A stretch of DNA of 64,000 nucleotides. It comes from Paraburkholderia sp. BL21I4N1 (GTDB taxonomy: Bacteria > Pseudomonadota > Gammaproteobacteria > Burkholderiales > Burkholderiaceae). The position numbers were made by a program, and so were the translations under genes. Under the pieces are notes generated by a model. The model worked only from the letters and a program-made list of their open reading frames with translations, was not told the DNA's origin and did no database searches. Location: assembly GCF_002973525.1 (NCBI RefSeq), contig NZ_PVEN01000017.1:62001-126000 (forward strand). The letters are read 5' to 3'. Below are positions 13,009-21,408 of the stretch, in pieces (the first letter of the stretch is position 1; each line of letters begins with the position of its first letter).

Positions 13009-13745
13009 GCGGAGGAGGCGGCCTCGTCGGCGAAGGGCGTGCCGTCGGCGTCGGGTACGAAAACGTAGCCTTTGCCGCGCACCGTTTGCACGTAGCAGGG
13101 ATTGGACGGATCTTCCTCGATCACGCGGCGCAGACGCCAGATCGGCACGTCTAGACTGCGGTCGCGGAAGGCCAGATTATCGCGATGCACGAGATCGTGA
13201 ATCAGCACGCGCGACAGCACCTTGTACGGATTGTTGACGAAGATTTTCAGCAGCGCGAACTCACTGTCGCGCAGCGCCAGCTTGGCGTCGTCGCGCGACA
13301 GCGAACGGGTTGCGAAGTCGAGTTCGAACGGCCCGAACCGGTAAGGCTTGCGGGCTTCCGGCGCGCTGGTGGTGGACGGCCCACGGCGGCGCAGCACGGT
13401 GTGGATGCGCGCGAGCAGTTCGCGTGGATCGAACGGCTTGGTCAGGTAGTCGTCCGCGCCGAGCGAGAGCCCGACGATGCGGTCGGCCACCGTGCCGCGC
13501 GCGGTCACGAAGATCACCGGAATGTCGTCGCCGGCGGCGCGCAACGCGGTGAGCGCGCGCAGGCCGTCGGTGTTCGGCATCATGATGTCGAGCACCACGA
13601 CGGAAGGCCGCTCGCGTTCGAGCCGCCGCTGAAGATGCGTGCCGTCATGCAGCACCGACGCGTCGAAGCCGTTCGATTGCAGAAACTTGCATAGCAGATC
13701 GCGTACGACCGGATCGTCGTCGACGATAAGGACCTGTGGATTCAT
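13005..13745 (-). CDS. OmpR-family response regulator
   Basis: A 246-aa DNA-binding regulator. The receiver domain has the acidic pair near residues 10-11, phospho-acceptor Asp53 (VLDIMMP), Thr81 and Lys103 (LTKPF). A winged-helix domain follows, ending in the RRVIEEDPSNPCYVQTVRGKGYVF wing typical of OmpR. It is the first gene of the operon with the downstream sensor kinase. A close paralogue without its own kinase lies at 16074-16814. Confidence 0.93.
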   Translation of the reverse strand: MNPQVLIVDDDPVVRDLLCKFLQSNGFDASVLHDGTHLQRRLERERPSVVVLDIMMPNTDGLRALTALRAAGDDIPVIFVTARGTVADRIVGLSLGADDYLTKPFDPRELLARIHTVLRRRGPSTTSAPEARKPYRFGPFELDFATRSLSRDDAKLALRDSEFALLKIFVNNPYKVLSRVLIHDLVHRDNLAFRDRSLDVPIWRLRRVIEEDPSNPCYVQTVRGKGYVFVPDADGTPFADEAASSA

Positions 13746-14155
13746 GGCGAAATTCTAGACTGGCCCGCACAACGCGCGGCCGACTGTTTTCTTACCAATG
13801 CTTACGCTCGCCGGCAAAGTCGGTGCTGGTCGACGCGTAAGGCCCGCTGCGGAAGGCTCATGGCGTATTTCACGCATGCCCTATCAGGCAAAGCGCGGCA
13901 CGCCGCTCAGGCCCGTTCAATTCGCTAAGCATCGCCAAAAATTCCTCCGAGGAAAGAATTTGCGTGTAATTGAAACCGCTCGCAACGGCTCGGAAGAACC
14001 GCTGGAAAGCACGCTTTTCTTCGTGCATCGCCGACGTGTGCGCAGCGCGATGATTCGTCGTGCAGTACGTTGCGCCGCAAGCCGGAAACAGCCTAACGCC
14101 TTGGGCCCACGGCAAGCGGCGTGAAATCGAAACCCAGCGCCACGCGAGGCTCATC
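13746..14155. other. 410-bp intergenic region without a clear gene
   Basis: This region separates the minus-strand regulator gene from a plus-strand run of small exported-protein genes, so it should hold promoters for both. Part of it (about 13920-13980) is noticeably more AT-rich than its surroundings. Short ORFs exist on both strands but lack good ribosome-binding sites. Confidence 0.5.
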
Positions 14156-14338
14156 ATGACCGTTCATAGCAACTTCAGCTCAACCCGCTTTTCTTCGATG
14201 GCGCCGACACCGCCAGCGCCGAAACCCGCGGCTCAAACCAACCCCGGCACGGCGTTGCCCACTCAGGAGGCCGCTGCCGAAGCGTTGCCTTCGCTGCCCG
14301 CCGGACTCGTTGGGCATAACGTCAACACGACCGCCTGA
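14156..14338 (+). CDS. Hypothetical 60-aa protein rich in Pro and Ala
   Basis: The ATG at 14156 has a GAGG Shine-Dalgarno with about 7 nt spacing. The product is low in complexity (APTPPAPKPAAQ, EAAAEALPSLPAG) and has no signal peptide, membrane segment or recognisable domain. It is 15 bp upstream of the DUF6726-like lipoprotein gene. I do not recognise it; it may be a real small gene or an unconserved leader ORF. Confidence 0.4.
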   Translation: MTVHSNFSSTRFSSMAPTPPAPKPAAQTNPGTALPTQEAAAEALPSLPAGLVGHNVNTTA

Positions 14339-14353
14339 CGCACCGAGGCCCGT

Positions 14354-14551
14354 GTGTCGACCCCGAGAATCATTGACCGTTTCATTCGTGTCGTTGCGTG
14401 GTTGACGCTCGGCGCGGCGCTGCTGCCGTTCGGCGGCTGCGCCGTCGCCGCGCTGCCGTGCCGGCTGACTTCAGCCACGCTGAAAATCGTCCCGGTTGTC
14501 GGCCATGCCGCGGCCGCCCCGTTCGACATGTGTTCCTCCGCGATCGACTGA
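14354..14551 (+). CDS. Small DUF6726-like lipoprotein
   Basis: The 65-aa product starts at GTG 14354 (GAGG 6 nt upstream). It has an N-terminal hydrophobic segment, a GGC lipobox-like site near residue 29, and the ALPCRLTSATLKIVPVVGHAAAAPFDMCSSAID segment (first part shown in family terms as CRxTSATLKIVPVVGH) that I associate with DUF6726 proteins of Burkholderiaceae. The predicted location is the cell envelope. Function is unknown. The next gene starts 3 bp downstream, so they are probably co-transcribed. Confidence 0.65.
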   Translation: MSTPRIIDRFIRVVAWLTLGAALLPFGGCAVAALPCRLTSATLKIVPVVGHAAAAPFDMCSSAID

Positions 14552-14554
14552 ATC

Positions 14555-15286
14555 ATGACACTCAAACGGATTGCCTGTGCGTTGGCGCTATTCGGTGGTT
14601 TGTTTTCGCTGGCGGCTTATGCGCAACCAGTCGCGCGTGACGCGAATCCGAATGCTTCAGCAACCGCGCCCGCGCAGAAGGACGCCGCCGCCGAGGCACG
14701 CCGGCGCTCGTCGACGCAGGACGCGCCGTTTGCGTTTCGTGGCGTCACGCTCGGCATGACGCTCGACGAATTCCGCGCGGGGTCGACCGTGCGGGCGACG
14801 CCGGTCGGCAGCGTGCCGGTTTGCGAGACGGATGTGCAGGCGGGCGCGCTCGGGATGCGTTTGAAGTCGCACGAGAGCTTGACGGTGGCGTGCCGCTGGG
14901 CGCATCGCGGCAATGACGGCTGGGCGGTGTCGCAAGCGGTGGTGGACGGCGCGCCGGCGCTGGAGCATGTGCTGCGCTTTGCGCGCGTCGACGGACAAAG
15001 CGCGCTGCGTCTGTACGAGATTTCTTTTGTGATCGACGAGATCACCGCCGAAGACTTGCGCGACGCGCTCGCCGACCGCTACGGACCGCCGCGCTTCGCG
15101 ACGCGGAACGTGTCGGCCTCGGGCGCGATGCCGACCTATGTCTGGGACAACGCGGTGAGTTCGATCACCTTGTGCTTTCTGCCGGGCACGCACAACGGCA
15201 CGCTCACCTATCTGCTGAAGGGTTCGGATGCGTGGGTCAAGTCGGTCGTACGGCAATGGCAGGCGAGCGGCGCCGAGGCGGGTTGA
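14555..15286 (+). CDS. Exported protein of unknown function
   Basis: The 243-aa product begins with a clear signal peptide (MTLKRIACALALFGGLFSLAAYA, cleavage after AYA about residue 23), followed by a low-complexity linker and then a domain from about residue 57 (FAFRGVTLGMTLDEFRAG) with four cysteines. The GVTLGMTLDEF opening resembles periplasmic proteins that start with a G-x-xLGMT-x-x-E repeat motif. It overlaps or abuts the FlgH-like gene downstream on the same strand. No function is assigned. Confidence 0.7.
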   Translation: MTLKRIACALALFGGLFSLAAYAQPVARDANPNASATAPAQKDAAAEARRRSSTQDAPFAFRGVTLGMTLDEFRAGSTVRATPVGSVPVCETDVQAGALGMRLKSHESLTVACRWAHRGNDGWAVSQAVVDGAPALEHVLRFARVDGQSALRLYEISFVIDEITAEDLRDALADRYGPPRFATRNVSASGAMPTYVWDNAVSSITLCFLPGTHNGTLTYLLKGSDAWVKSVVRQWQASGAEAG

Positions 15287-15357
15287 TGCGCGACGTCGAC
15301 AAGCGGCGCGCTCGCGCCATGACTCGCGGTCCACGCGAATTCTTCTTCGGAGCCTGC

Positions 15358-16029
15358 ATGACTACGCTACCTCTCACGTTCGCGCTGGGCGCGGCGTTCT
15401 GTCTCGCGGCCTGTTCGGGCGGCCGGCAGCCTTCCATCGTCGATACGCCGATGGCGCCGCCGCTCGCCTCCGCGCCGCTCAACGTGAACACGCAAGGCGC
15501 GATCTATCAGGCCGGCACGCCTTTGCTGCTGTACGAAACCCCGCGTGCGCAGCATATCGGCGATGTGCTGACGATTCGTCTGTCGGAGTCGTACAGCGGC
15601 AACAATAGTTCGACGGCGGCGGCGAGCCGTTCGAGCAGCATCACCGCCGCCGCCGCCGATCAGTCGACCAACGCCGCCGCGCGACTCGCGAGATTGTTCA
15701 ACATCGGCTCGGCGAGCACGGACTACAAAGGGCAGGGCAGTCTCACCGACGTGAGCGGCATGACCGGCACGCTGGCGGTCACCGTGATCGGTACGATGTC
15801 GACCGGCAACCTGGTCGTGTCGGGCGAGAAGATGATCGCGATGAGCGGCAACAGCGATCGTTTGCGCTTGTCGGGGATCGTTAATCCCAAAGACATCGAA
15901 GCGGGCAATTATGTCGCGTCGAGCAAGGTCGCCAATGCGCGGATCGAACAGGCGGGCGCGGGGATGGTGTCCGACGCCACGACGATGGGCTGGTTGCAGC
16001 GCATGTTCTTGAGCGTGCTGACGTTTTGA
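15358..16029 (+). CDS. FlgH-like flagellar L-ring lipoprotein, isolated from flagellar genes
   Basis: The 223-aa protein has a short signal peptide with lipobox LAAC and then the FlgH pattern: GAIYQAG, LYETPRAQHIGDVLTIRLSES, GTLAVTVIG, GNLVVSGEK, LRLSGIVNPKDIEAGNYVASSKVANARIE and the C-terminal MGWLQRMFLSV. FlgH forms the outer-membrane L-ring around the flagellar rod. I chose ATG 15358 because GGAG lies about 7 nt upstream and the signal peptide then starts directly; ATG 15286 would add 24 unlikely residues. No FlgI, rod or hook gene is nearby, so it is either a second FlgH or part of another envelope-spanning structure. Confidence 0.85.
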   Translation: MTTLPLTFALGAAFCLAACSGGRQPSIVDTPMAPPLASAPLNVNTQGAIYQAGTPLLLYETPRAQHIGDVLTIRLSESYSGNNSSTAAASRSSSITAAAADQSTNAAARLARLFNIGSASTDYKGQGSLTDVSGMTGTLAVTVIGTMSTGNLVVSGEKMIAMSGNSDRLRLSGIVNPKDIEAGNYVASSKVANARIEQAGAGMVSDATTMGWLQRMFLSVLTF

Positions 16030-16073
16030 GCGTGTGATGGGTGAGGGGTTCAGGCCAGCGTGCCCTCTCTTCA

Positions 16074-16814
16074 CTACGCCAACGGCGCCGCGCTCCGTTC
16101 CGCCGCGCCGATTTCCCCGTCCGGCACGAACACATACCCGCGTCCCCACACCGTCTGCACGTAGCGCGGCTCCGACGGATCCACTTCGATCAGCCGCCGC
16201 AAGCGCCAGATCGACACATCCAGACTGCGATTGCGATGCGCCTCGCTATTGCCGTGCAGTTTCTCCAGCAACTGCGCGCGCGTCAGCACCGTCATCGAAT
16301 GTGTGACGAACACTTTGAGCATCGCGAATTCGCTCGAACGCAGCGTGATGCGCTCGCCGTCGCGACGCAATTCGCGCGCCGGGAAATTCACTTCGAAACG
16401 CCCGAACCGATACGGCGCGCGCTGTTCCGGCGCGCTCGGCGCAATCGCGCCGCGGCGGCGCAGCACCGTGCGAATCCGGGCGACCAGTTCGCTCGGTTCG
16501 AAGGGCTTGCCGAGATAGTCGTCGGCGCCGAGTTCGAGGCCGATCACGCGGTCGATCGGATCGGCGCGCGCGGTCAGCAGGATCACCGGAATATCGTCGC
16601 CGGCCACGCGCAACGCGCGCAGCGCACTGATGCCGTCGAGTTCCGGCATCATGATGTCGAGCACGATTAGCGCGGGACGCTCGTCCTGCAATTTGCGCTG
16701 CAGCGCCAGGCCGTGTTCGAGCGTGGCGACTTTGAAGCCGCGCCCTTGCAGATAATCGCTGACGAGTTCACGTACGACGGGGTCGTCGTCGACGACCAGA
16801 ATGGATTGGTTCAT
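16074..16814 (-). CDS. OmpR-family response regulator without an adjacent kinase
   Basis: Another 246-aa receiver plus winged-helix regulator, with phospho-acceptor Asp53 and a similar C-terminus (RLIEVDPSEPRYVQTVWGRGYVFVPDGE). It is the same length as the regulator at 13005-13745 and very similar throughout, indicating a duplication. No sensor kinase lies beside it; the next minus-strand gene is a lipoprotein. It is convergent with the FlgH-like gene (45 bp gap). It may be served by the neighbouring kinase or by one elsewhere. Confidence 0.92.
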   Translation of the reverse strand: MNQSILVVDDDPVVRELVSDYLQGRGFKVATLEHGLALQRKLQDERPALIVLDIMMPELDGISALRALRVAGDDIPVILLTARADPIDRVIGLELGADDYLGKPFEPSELVARIRTVLRRRGAIAPSAPEQRAPYRFGRFEVNFPARELRRDGERITLRSSEFAMLKVFVTHSMTVLTRAQLLEKLHGNSEAHRNRSLDVSIWRLRRLIEVDPSEPRYVQTVWGRGYVFVPDGEIGAAERSAAPLA

Positions 16815-16907
16815 TCAGGCCATCTTAGTGATCGATACGCACCGCGCAAAGCGCGCAACGCTTTCGAATCCTTTCCCGTGTAAGAGACGGCAAGCAAAGC
16901 GGTGCGG

Positions 16908-17540
16908 CTAATTTGCCTGCGAAGTCTGAATGGTCTGCATCGATTGGCGCGCGAAGTCGCTCTGATCGACCACCATCCGTTCGATCAGACCATTGAGCTT
17001 GGTCGACGCCGACGAAAAACGGTCGGTGTTGAGGCCGCCGGTCTGATAGCGCGCGGTGACGAGAATGCGGCCGTGCTGGATCAGCGTCAGGTCGATGATG
17101 GACAGGTACTGGATCGATTCGTCGCTGAACGAACGGCGGCCGTAATCGATCGCCGCGTTGTAGACGAGCCGCGCCTCGCAACCGGCGGGCGAGGTGCCCG
17201 GATTGTAGACGTCCGAACGAATGCCGCGCCGGTCGAGCGCGAGTTGCAGCGCCGGCACGAAATCGCCGACCGACACGGTCTGATTCACTTCGATGCACAC
17301 GTTGTGTACGTCAGCCGGCCGGCCGTTGACGAAGGTCGGCGACGAGTAATTCGCCGCGATCGCGTAGCCGGCCTGAATCACCGAGCCGGTGGCGTCAGCG
17401 GCCTGAATCAGCGTCCACGCGCAGCCGTTCAGGCCGACCGCCAGCATCGCGCCGACGGCCAGCCGCGCGCACGAACGCCGCGTGACGAGCCACGCGCTGC
17501 GTGTGGCCCGTGAAGCTCGCGTGAAAGTGACGGCGTGCAT
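16908..17540 (-). CDS. Lipoprotein of unknown function
   Basis: The product has a basic N-region, a hydrophobic stretch and lipobox GLNGC, then about 170 residues of mature domain (CAWTLIQ, VNQTVSVGDFVPALQLALDRRGI, LVYNAAIDYGRRSF, LIERMVVDQSDFARQ). It looks like an outer-membrane or periplasm-facing lipoprotein with an alternating alpha/beta pattern. I do not recognise the family. I took the ATG at 17540; ATGs at 17549 and 17558 and a TTG at 17582 are in frame, and none has a strong Shine-Dalgarno. Confidence 0.7.
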   Translation of the reverse strand: MHAVTFTRASRATRSAWLVTRRSCARLAVGAMLAVGLNGCAWTLIQAADATGSVIQAGYAIAANYSSPTFVNGRPADVHNVCIEVNQTVSVGDFVPALQLALDRRGIRSDVYNPGTSPAGCEARLVYNAAIDYGRRSFSDESIQYLSIIDLTLIQHGRILVTARYQTGGLNTDRFSSASTKLNGLIERMVVDQSDFARQSMQTIQTSQAN

Positions 17541-17670
17541 GCTCAGCATGAAGGTCATGAGACGGTGCCAGGTGGCGGTCAATGGAAGCGGCCATGCAGC
17601 GCGAAGCGCGGCGAATCGTGGCGGCGGGCGTGGCGCGCGGGCGGGTTCAGACTCAGAGGCAGGTTCACGC

Positions 17671-18135
17671 TTAGCGCGTGATGCGCAGACGCAATTCGTT
17701 TTGCCCTTGCACGCTTGCCGTGACGCTGACGCGTCGCGCGGCAGCGGTGGTCACGATGAAATGCTGACGCGTCGGCGTATTGAGGTCATGCACGACGTTC
17801 GGGAAACAGGCCGCGATATCGGCGCCGAATTCCTCGAGCGGGTCGGTGACCACACCGTCGGCTTGCCAGTGCGCGCGCCAGTGGCAGTCGTAAGCGTGTT
17901 TGCTGGCACGGCAGTCGTCCGCATCGGATAAGCCCGGCAGCCGCGCGGCCGGTTGTGCCTGCAACTGTTTGAAATCGCGGGTGTCGACGATGTGTTTGAG
18001 CGCGGGGCACACGTCGGCGGGTTCGTCGGCGTGGATGGTTTGCGCGGCGTGCGCGGCACTCGTCAGCAGCAGCGCTGCGCCGACAGCCAGCGCGAGGCGG
18101 CGGGTCAAGGAATAGGAGCGGCGATCGAATGACAT
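17671..18135 (-). CDS. Exported protein with conserved cysteines, unknown function
   Basis: From the ATG at 18135 the 154-aa product has a clear Sec signal peptide (RRLALAVGAALLLTSAAHA, cleavage after AHA). The mature part has four cysteines (VCPALKH, DDCRASKHAYDCHW, AACFPNV), consistent with two periplasmic disulfides, and a beta-rich C-terminus. An upstream in-frame start at 18225 would bury the signal peptide and is rejected. It sits on the same strand as the lipoprotein gene. I do not recognise the family. Confidence 0.7.
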   Translation of the reverse strand: MSFDRRSYSLTRRLALAVGAALLLTSAAHAAQTIHADEPADVCPALKHIVDTRDFKQLQAQPAARLPGLSDADDCRASKHAYDCHWRAHWQADGVVTDPLEEFGADIAACFPNVVHDLNTPTRQHFIVTTAAARRVSVTASVQGQNELRLRITR

Positions 18136-18306
18136 GAGCGAAGAGTCCAATAGCGTTGAATGTCGTGGCATGCCGCACGAGGTTTGGCACGCCTGGCTAT
18201 CGTCGCTGGAGGAGCATGGGTTCAAAGCGCGGAACAGCTTGCCGGCTTCGCAAATGCTTTCGAACTCTTCGCGGGTCTTTCTGGATGTTGCGGCAGTGGG
18301 CGTTTT

Positions 18307-19089
18307 TCAGCCCAACGTGAGGCCGCCGTCGACGTGAATCACCTGGCCGGTGATATGCCGTGCTTCGTCGGAGAGCAGGAACGCGATCAGCGCGGCGATA
18401 TCGGCCGGCTCGGCGACGTGGCCGAGCGGGGTCGCTTCTGCCGCGTGTTGCCACACCGATGCATTAACGGCACTCGGCCCATGATCTTTACGGGTATAAC
18501 CCGGCGCCACGCAATTGACGGTCACGCCATGCGGCGCGAGTTCGGCCGCCGCCGTTTTCGCTAACGACTCGAGCGCCGCTTTCGCGGCCGCCGTCGCGGC
18601 GAACGGCGTATCCGCGCGATAGCGGTGCGCGACGAACGAACTGAGCGCGACCACGCGCCCCCGTTTCGACGTTTCCAGCGCGGGCGACGCGCGTTTGACG
18701 AGCGCGGCGAACGCTGCCGGCATGGCGGCCCACGCTGCGCTGAACGTATCGGGATCGAGTGCGTGCAGCGTTTGCCGCTGCGCGTGCCCCGCATTGGCGA
18801 CCAGTTGATCGAGCGCGCCGAAGCTCGCCAGGGTTTGATGGACCACATGGTCCGCCGCGCCGCGCTCGGCCAGATCGGCGCACAGCATCGCGCATTGCGC
18901 GCCAGTCGCACTGCAATCGGCGGCCACTTGCGCGAGGCGTTGGCGCGACGCCTCGTCGGCGCCGCGTGCGTGCAGCATCAGGGCGGTACGTGGCGCGGCG
19001 ATGCGCCGGGCCAGTGCCGCGCCGATACCGGAGCCCGCGCCGGTGATCAGCACGACGCGATCGAAGCCGGCGGGACTCGGCACGCTCAT
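18307..19089 (-). CDS. Short-chain dehydrogenase/reductase-family protein lacking the catalytic Tyr
   Basis: The 260-aa protein has the Rossmann motif TGAGSGIG (16-23), the NAG motif (99-101) and the C-terminal SDR block ITGQVIHVDGGLTLG. The usual YxxxK active site reads TAAAK (166-170): Lys170 is kept, but the position of the catalytic Tyr is Thr166. It starts at ATG 19089, overlapping the end of the ABC transporter gene by 4 bp (ATGA), so expression is coupled. Possible roles are a non-catalytic or altered SDR; a different Tyr (Tyr157) might compensate. Confidence 0.85.
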   Translation of the reverse strand: MSVPSPAGFDRVVLITGAGSGIGAALARRIAAPRTALMLHARGADEASRQRLAQVAADCSATGAQCAMLCADLAERGAADHVVHQTLASFGALDQLVANAGHAQRQTLHALDPDTFSAAWAAMPAAFAALVKRASPALETSKRGRVVALSSFVAHRYRADTPFAATAAAKAALESLAKTAAAELAPHGVTVNCVAPGYTRKDHGPSAVNASVWQHAAEATPLGHVAEPADIAALIAFLLSDEARHITGQVIHVDGGLTLG

Positions 19090-20843
19090 GCCGCGACCGC
19101 TTCGCCGGAACGTTCGACGTCGAGCGTTTCGTCGTGGTACGCCGCCAGCGATTCGCGATGCGCGACGCTGACGATCGCCGCCTTCGGCAGGCGCTCGGTG
19201 AACAGGCGGTATAGCCGCGCTTCGTTTTCGGCGTCGAGCGCGCTGGTCGCTTCGTCGAGGAACAGATAGTCCGGCTTGTGCAGCAGCACGCGCGCGGCGG
19301 CGAGGCGCTGCTGTTCGCCCGGCGACAGAATGCGGGTCCAGTGCCCCGATTCCGCCAGTCGGTCGGCGTACTCCGACAGATGGCAGGTGACGAGCGCTTC
19401 GCGGCATTCGTCGTCGGTATAGGTGTCGGCGGAGGACGGATAGGTGAGCGCCGCCTTCAGCGTGCCGATCGGCATATAGCTGACCTGCGGGATGAACATC
19501 ATGCGGGCGTTCACCGGCGCGTCGATCGAGCCGTCGCCGAACGGCCACAGGCCGGCCAGCGCGCGCATCAGCGTGCTCTTGCCCGAGCCGGACGGACCGC
19601 GCACGAGCCAGCGCGAGCCCGGCTGGATCGCGATATCGCGAATGCGCGACAGCGGATTGCCGTTCGGCAGCGCGAGCTTGAGGCCTTCGGTGGAGAGCTT
19701 GTCGGCGTCGACGAAATGCAGGTTGATGCCGCCGTGCTCGGTGGCCGGCGAGACCGATTCCTTCAGGTGCGGCGAATGCAGGATGCGCTTGAATTCACGC
19801 AACCGGTTCACGGTGGCGCGCCATTCGACGAGGCTGCCGTAACTGTTGATGAACCACGAAAACGAATCGCTGACGGTGCCGAACGCGCTGGAAATCTGCA
19901 TCAGCACGCCGAACGTGAAAGCGCCTGCGAAGTAGCGCGGCGCGGCGACCACCAGCGGAAAGATGATGGCGATCTGACCGTAGAAGCTCAGCACGAAGGT
20001 GAGCCGCTTGGTGTACTTCATCACCTGCCACCAGTTGTCGCGGATGCGCCCAAACAGCGAGTGCGTGCTCGTCTTTTCCGTTTCCATGCCGTTGTAGAAG
20101 GCAATCTGCTCGGCGTTTTCACGCAGACGGATCAGGCCGAAACGGAAGTCCGCCTCGACTTTCTGCGCCTGGTAGTTGATCGGCACGAGCGGATGGCCGA
20201 CCTTCTGGATGATCAGCGAGCCGACCACCGCGTAGAGCGCGGCGGCCCACACCATGTAACCGGGAATCTGCACCGGCATGCCGCCGAGCGAGACGGTCAG
20301 TGCGCCGCCGATCGTCCATAGGATCGTGATGAACGACACCAGCGTGACGATCGTTGAGAGCAGGTCGAGCGTTAGCGACAGCGTGCTGGTGGCGAACGAC
20401 TGCAGGTCGTCGCTGATCCGCTGGTCGGGGTTGTCGGCGAGGCGGTCGCGTTCGATCCGGTAGAAGGCGCTGTCGTGCATCCACTCGTTCAGATAGCGGG
20501 TGGTTAGCCACTGGCGCCAACGGAAGCCGAGCATCTGGCGCAGATACCGCCCATACACCGCGAGGATGATGAAGGCGAACGCGAGCACCGAGAACACCAT
20601 CAGCAGGTGCGGGAAATCGTGCACGTTCTTGGTTTGCAGCGCGTTGTAGAAGTCGGCGCTCCAGCGGTTCAGGCGCACGTTGATCCACACGACCAGCAGG
20701 TTCATCACGATGATGGCGATGAGCAGGCCCCAGGCCGTTTTTCGTTCTTCGGAAACCCAGTAGGGTTTGATCAGGCTCCAGGCGGAGATCTTTTCGTCCG
20801 GCGGTAGCGCGGGGCTGGCTGAGGTATTCGGTGTCATGAGCAT
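19086..20843 (-). CDS. SbmA/BacA-like ABC transporter, fused membrane and ATP-binding domains (YddA-type)
   Basis: The 585-aa protein has an SbmA/BacA-type membrane domain (about 25-350, with NRWSADFYNALQTKN and WRQWLTTRYLNEW blocks) fused to an ATPase: Walker A GPSGSGKST (416-424), signature LSPGEQQR (506-513) and Walker B/D-loop FLDEATSALD (528-537). Relatives include E. coli YddA and mycobacterial Rv1819c, which move peptides or hydrophilic compounds such as cobalamin across the inner membrane. The ATG at 20837 is an equally good start (AGGA upstream of both). It is translationally coupled to the SDR gene. Confidence 0.92.
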   Translation of the reverse strand: MLMTPNTSASPALPPDEKISAWSLIKPYWVSEERKTAWGLLIAIIVMNLLVVWINVRLNRWSADFYNALQTKNVHDFPHLLMVFSVLAFAFIILAVYGRYLRQMLGFRWRQWLTTRYLNEWMHDSAFYRIERDRLADNPDQRISDDLQSFATSTLSLTLDLLSTIVTLVSFITILWTIGGALTVSLGGMPVQIPGYMVWAAALYAVVGSLIIQKVGHPLVPINYQAQKVEADFRFGLIRLRENAEQIAFYNGMETEKTSTHSLFGRIRDNWWQVMKYTKRLTFVLSFYGQIAIIFPLVVAAPRYFAGAFTFGVLMQISSAFGTVSDSFSWFINSYGSLVEWRATVNRLREFKRILHSPHLKESVSPATEHGGINLHFVDADKLSTEGLKLALPNGNPLSRIRDIAIQPGSRWLVRGPSGSGKSTLMRALAGLWPFGDGSIDAPVNARMMFIPQVSYMPIGTLKAALTYPSSADTYTDDECREALVTCHLSEYADRLAESGHWTRILSPGEQQRLAAARVLLHKPDYLFLDEATSALDAENEARLYRLFTERLPKAAIVSVAHRESLAAYHDETLDVERSGEAVAA

Positions 20844-21130
20844 CCTGATGAAGTGCTGGCCTGCATGCCCGGGCGTCGTGCTCGACGAACGCTCGTCCGG
20901 GCGAGCGTCCGATTCTGGCGCGTAGCCCTTAAGCGAAAATTAATTTGCGCCAGAAGGCTTCGCTGCCATGCTCCGACGGCACGGGCGGCGGTTCTTGGGA
21001 TTCGCGCCGGCCGCGCCGCGCCGTCGCGGCATGGGCTCGTTGCATTGTGCCAGAGCACTGAGTCAGGCCGCATCGGCGACATAAAAGAAGGTGCCGGATC
21101 AAACGCCGCGCGAACACGTCAGGCGCTGGT
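20844..21130. other. Intergenic region between the ABC transporter and the thi leader
   Basis: Roughly 290 bp between divergent units. It must hold the start of the minus-strand ABC transporter transcript, but I see no convincing -35/-10 pair or operator. Short ORFs here look like shadows. Confidence 0.4.
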
Positions 21131-21160
21131 TTGCGGGCCGCGCGGCTTTTATGGTCTAAT
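21131..21160 (+). promoter_or_regulatory. Candidate promoter of the thi operon
   Basis: TTGCGG (21131-21136) and TCTAAT (21155-21160) are 18 bp apart and sit immediately before the riboswitch, where a start at about 21167 would include the whole aptamer. Confidence 0.45.
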
Positions 21161-21169
21161 GACCTTCGA

Positions 21170-21279
21170 CGAAACAGGGGTGCTTTGCCCACAGGCGCGC
21201 ATGATTTTCATGCCGTAGCGGCAAGGCTGAGAGAGACCCTTTGCACCCGATCCGGGTAATACCGGCGCGGGAAGTTTCC
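21170..21279 (+). promoter_or_regulatory. TPP riboswitch (THI element)
   Basis: The aptamer is canonical: P1 pairing of GAAAC (21171-21175) with GTTTC (21274-21278), the GGGGTGC segment, the CTGAGAGAGACCC core and the ACCCGATCCGGGTAATACCGGCG segment near 21246-21268. It binds thiamine pyrophosphate and represses thiamine synthesis genes. Downstream it faces a 37-codon ORF and then thiO. Confidence 0.95.
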
Positions 21280-21366
21280 GGAAGCAGCCAGTCTTCCATT
21301 CCCCGCCGGGGTGGCGCGCGTCATCAGAACGCGCGTCGTGCCCGGCCGGCCTCACCCGCCGGTTTC

Positions 21367-21405
21367 GTCCTGGGTACGTGCGTTTTTTGGCCGTACGGAA
21401 AGGAC
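21367..21405 (+). promoter_or_regulatory. Possible Shine-Dalgarno-sequestering hairpin of the TPP riboswitch
   Basis: GTCCT (21367-21371) and GTACG (21374-21378) can pair with CGTAC (21392-21396) and AGGAC (21401-21405). The last strand contains the core of the AAAGGA ribosome-binding site of the 37-codon ORF at 21409. This fits translational control as expression platform, but the structure has not been computed. Confidence 0.4.
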
Positions 21406-21408
21406 TCG

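Noticed and set aside
13870..14028. Minus-strand 52-codon ORF (MHEEKRAFQRFF...)
   Set aside because: The peptide looks protein-like, but no ribosome-binding site is present and I know no homologue; left out pending conservation data.
15358..16029. Reading the FlgH-like gene as part of a flagellar operon
   Set aside because: No other flagellar gene is present within at least 10 kb on either side.
20929..21192. 87-codon minus-strand ORF overlapping the riboswitch start
   Set aside because: Arg-rich, no ribosome-binding site, and overlaps the thi promoter and aptamer.
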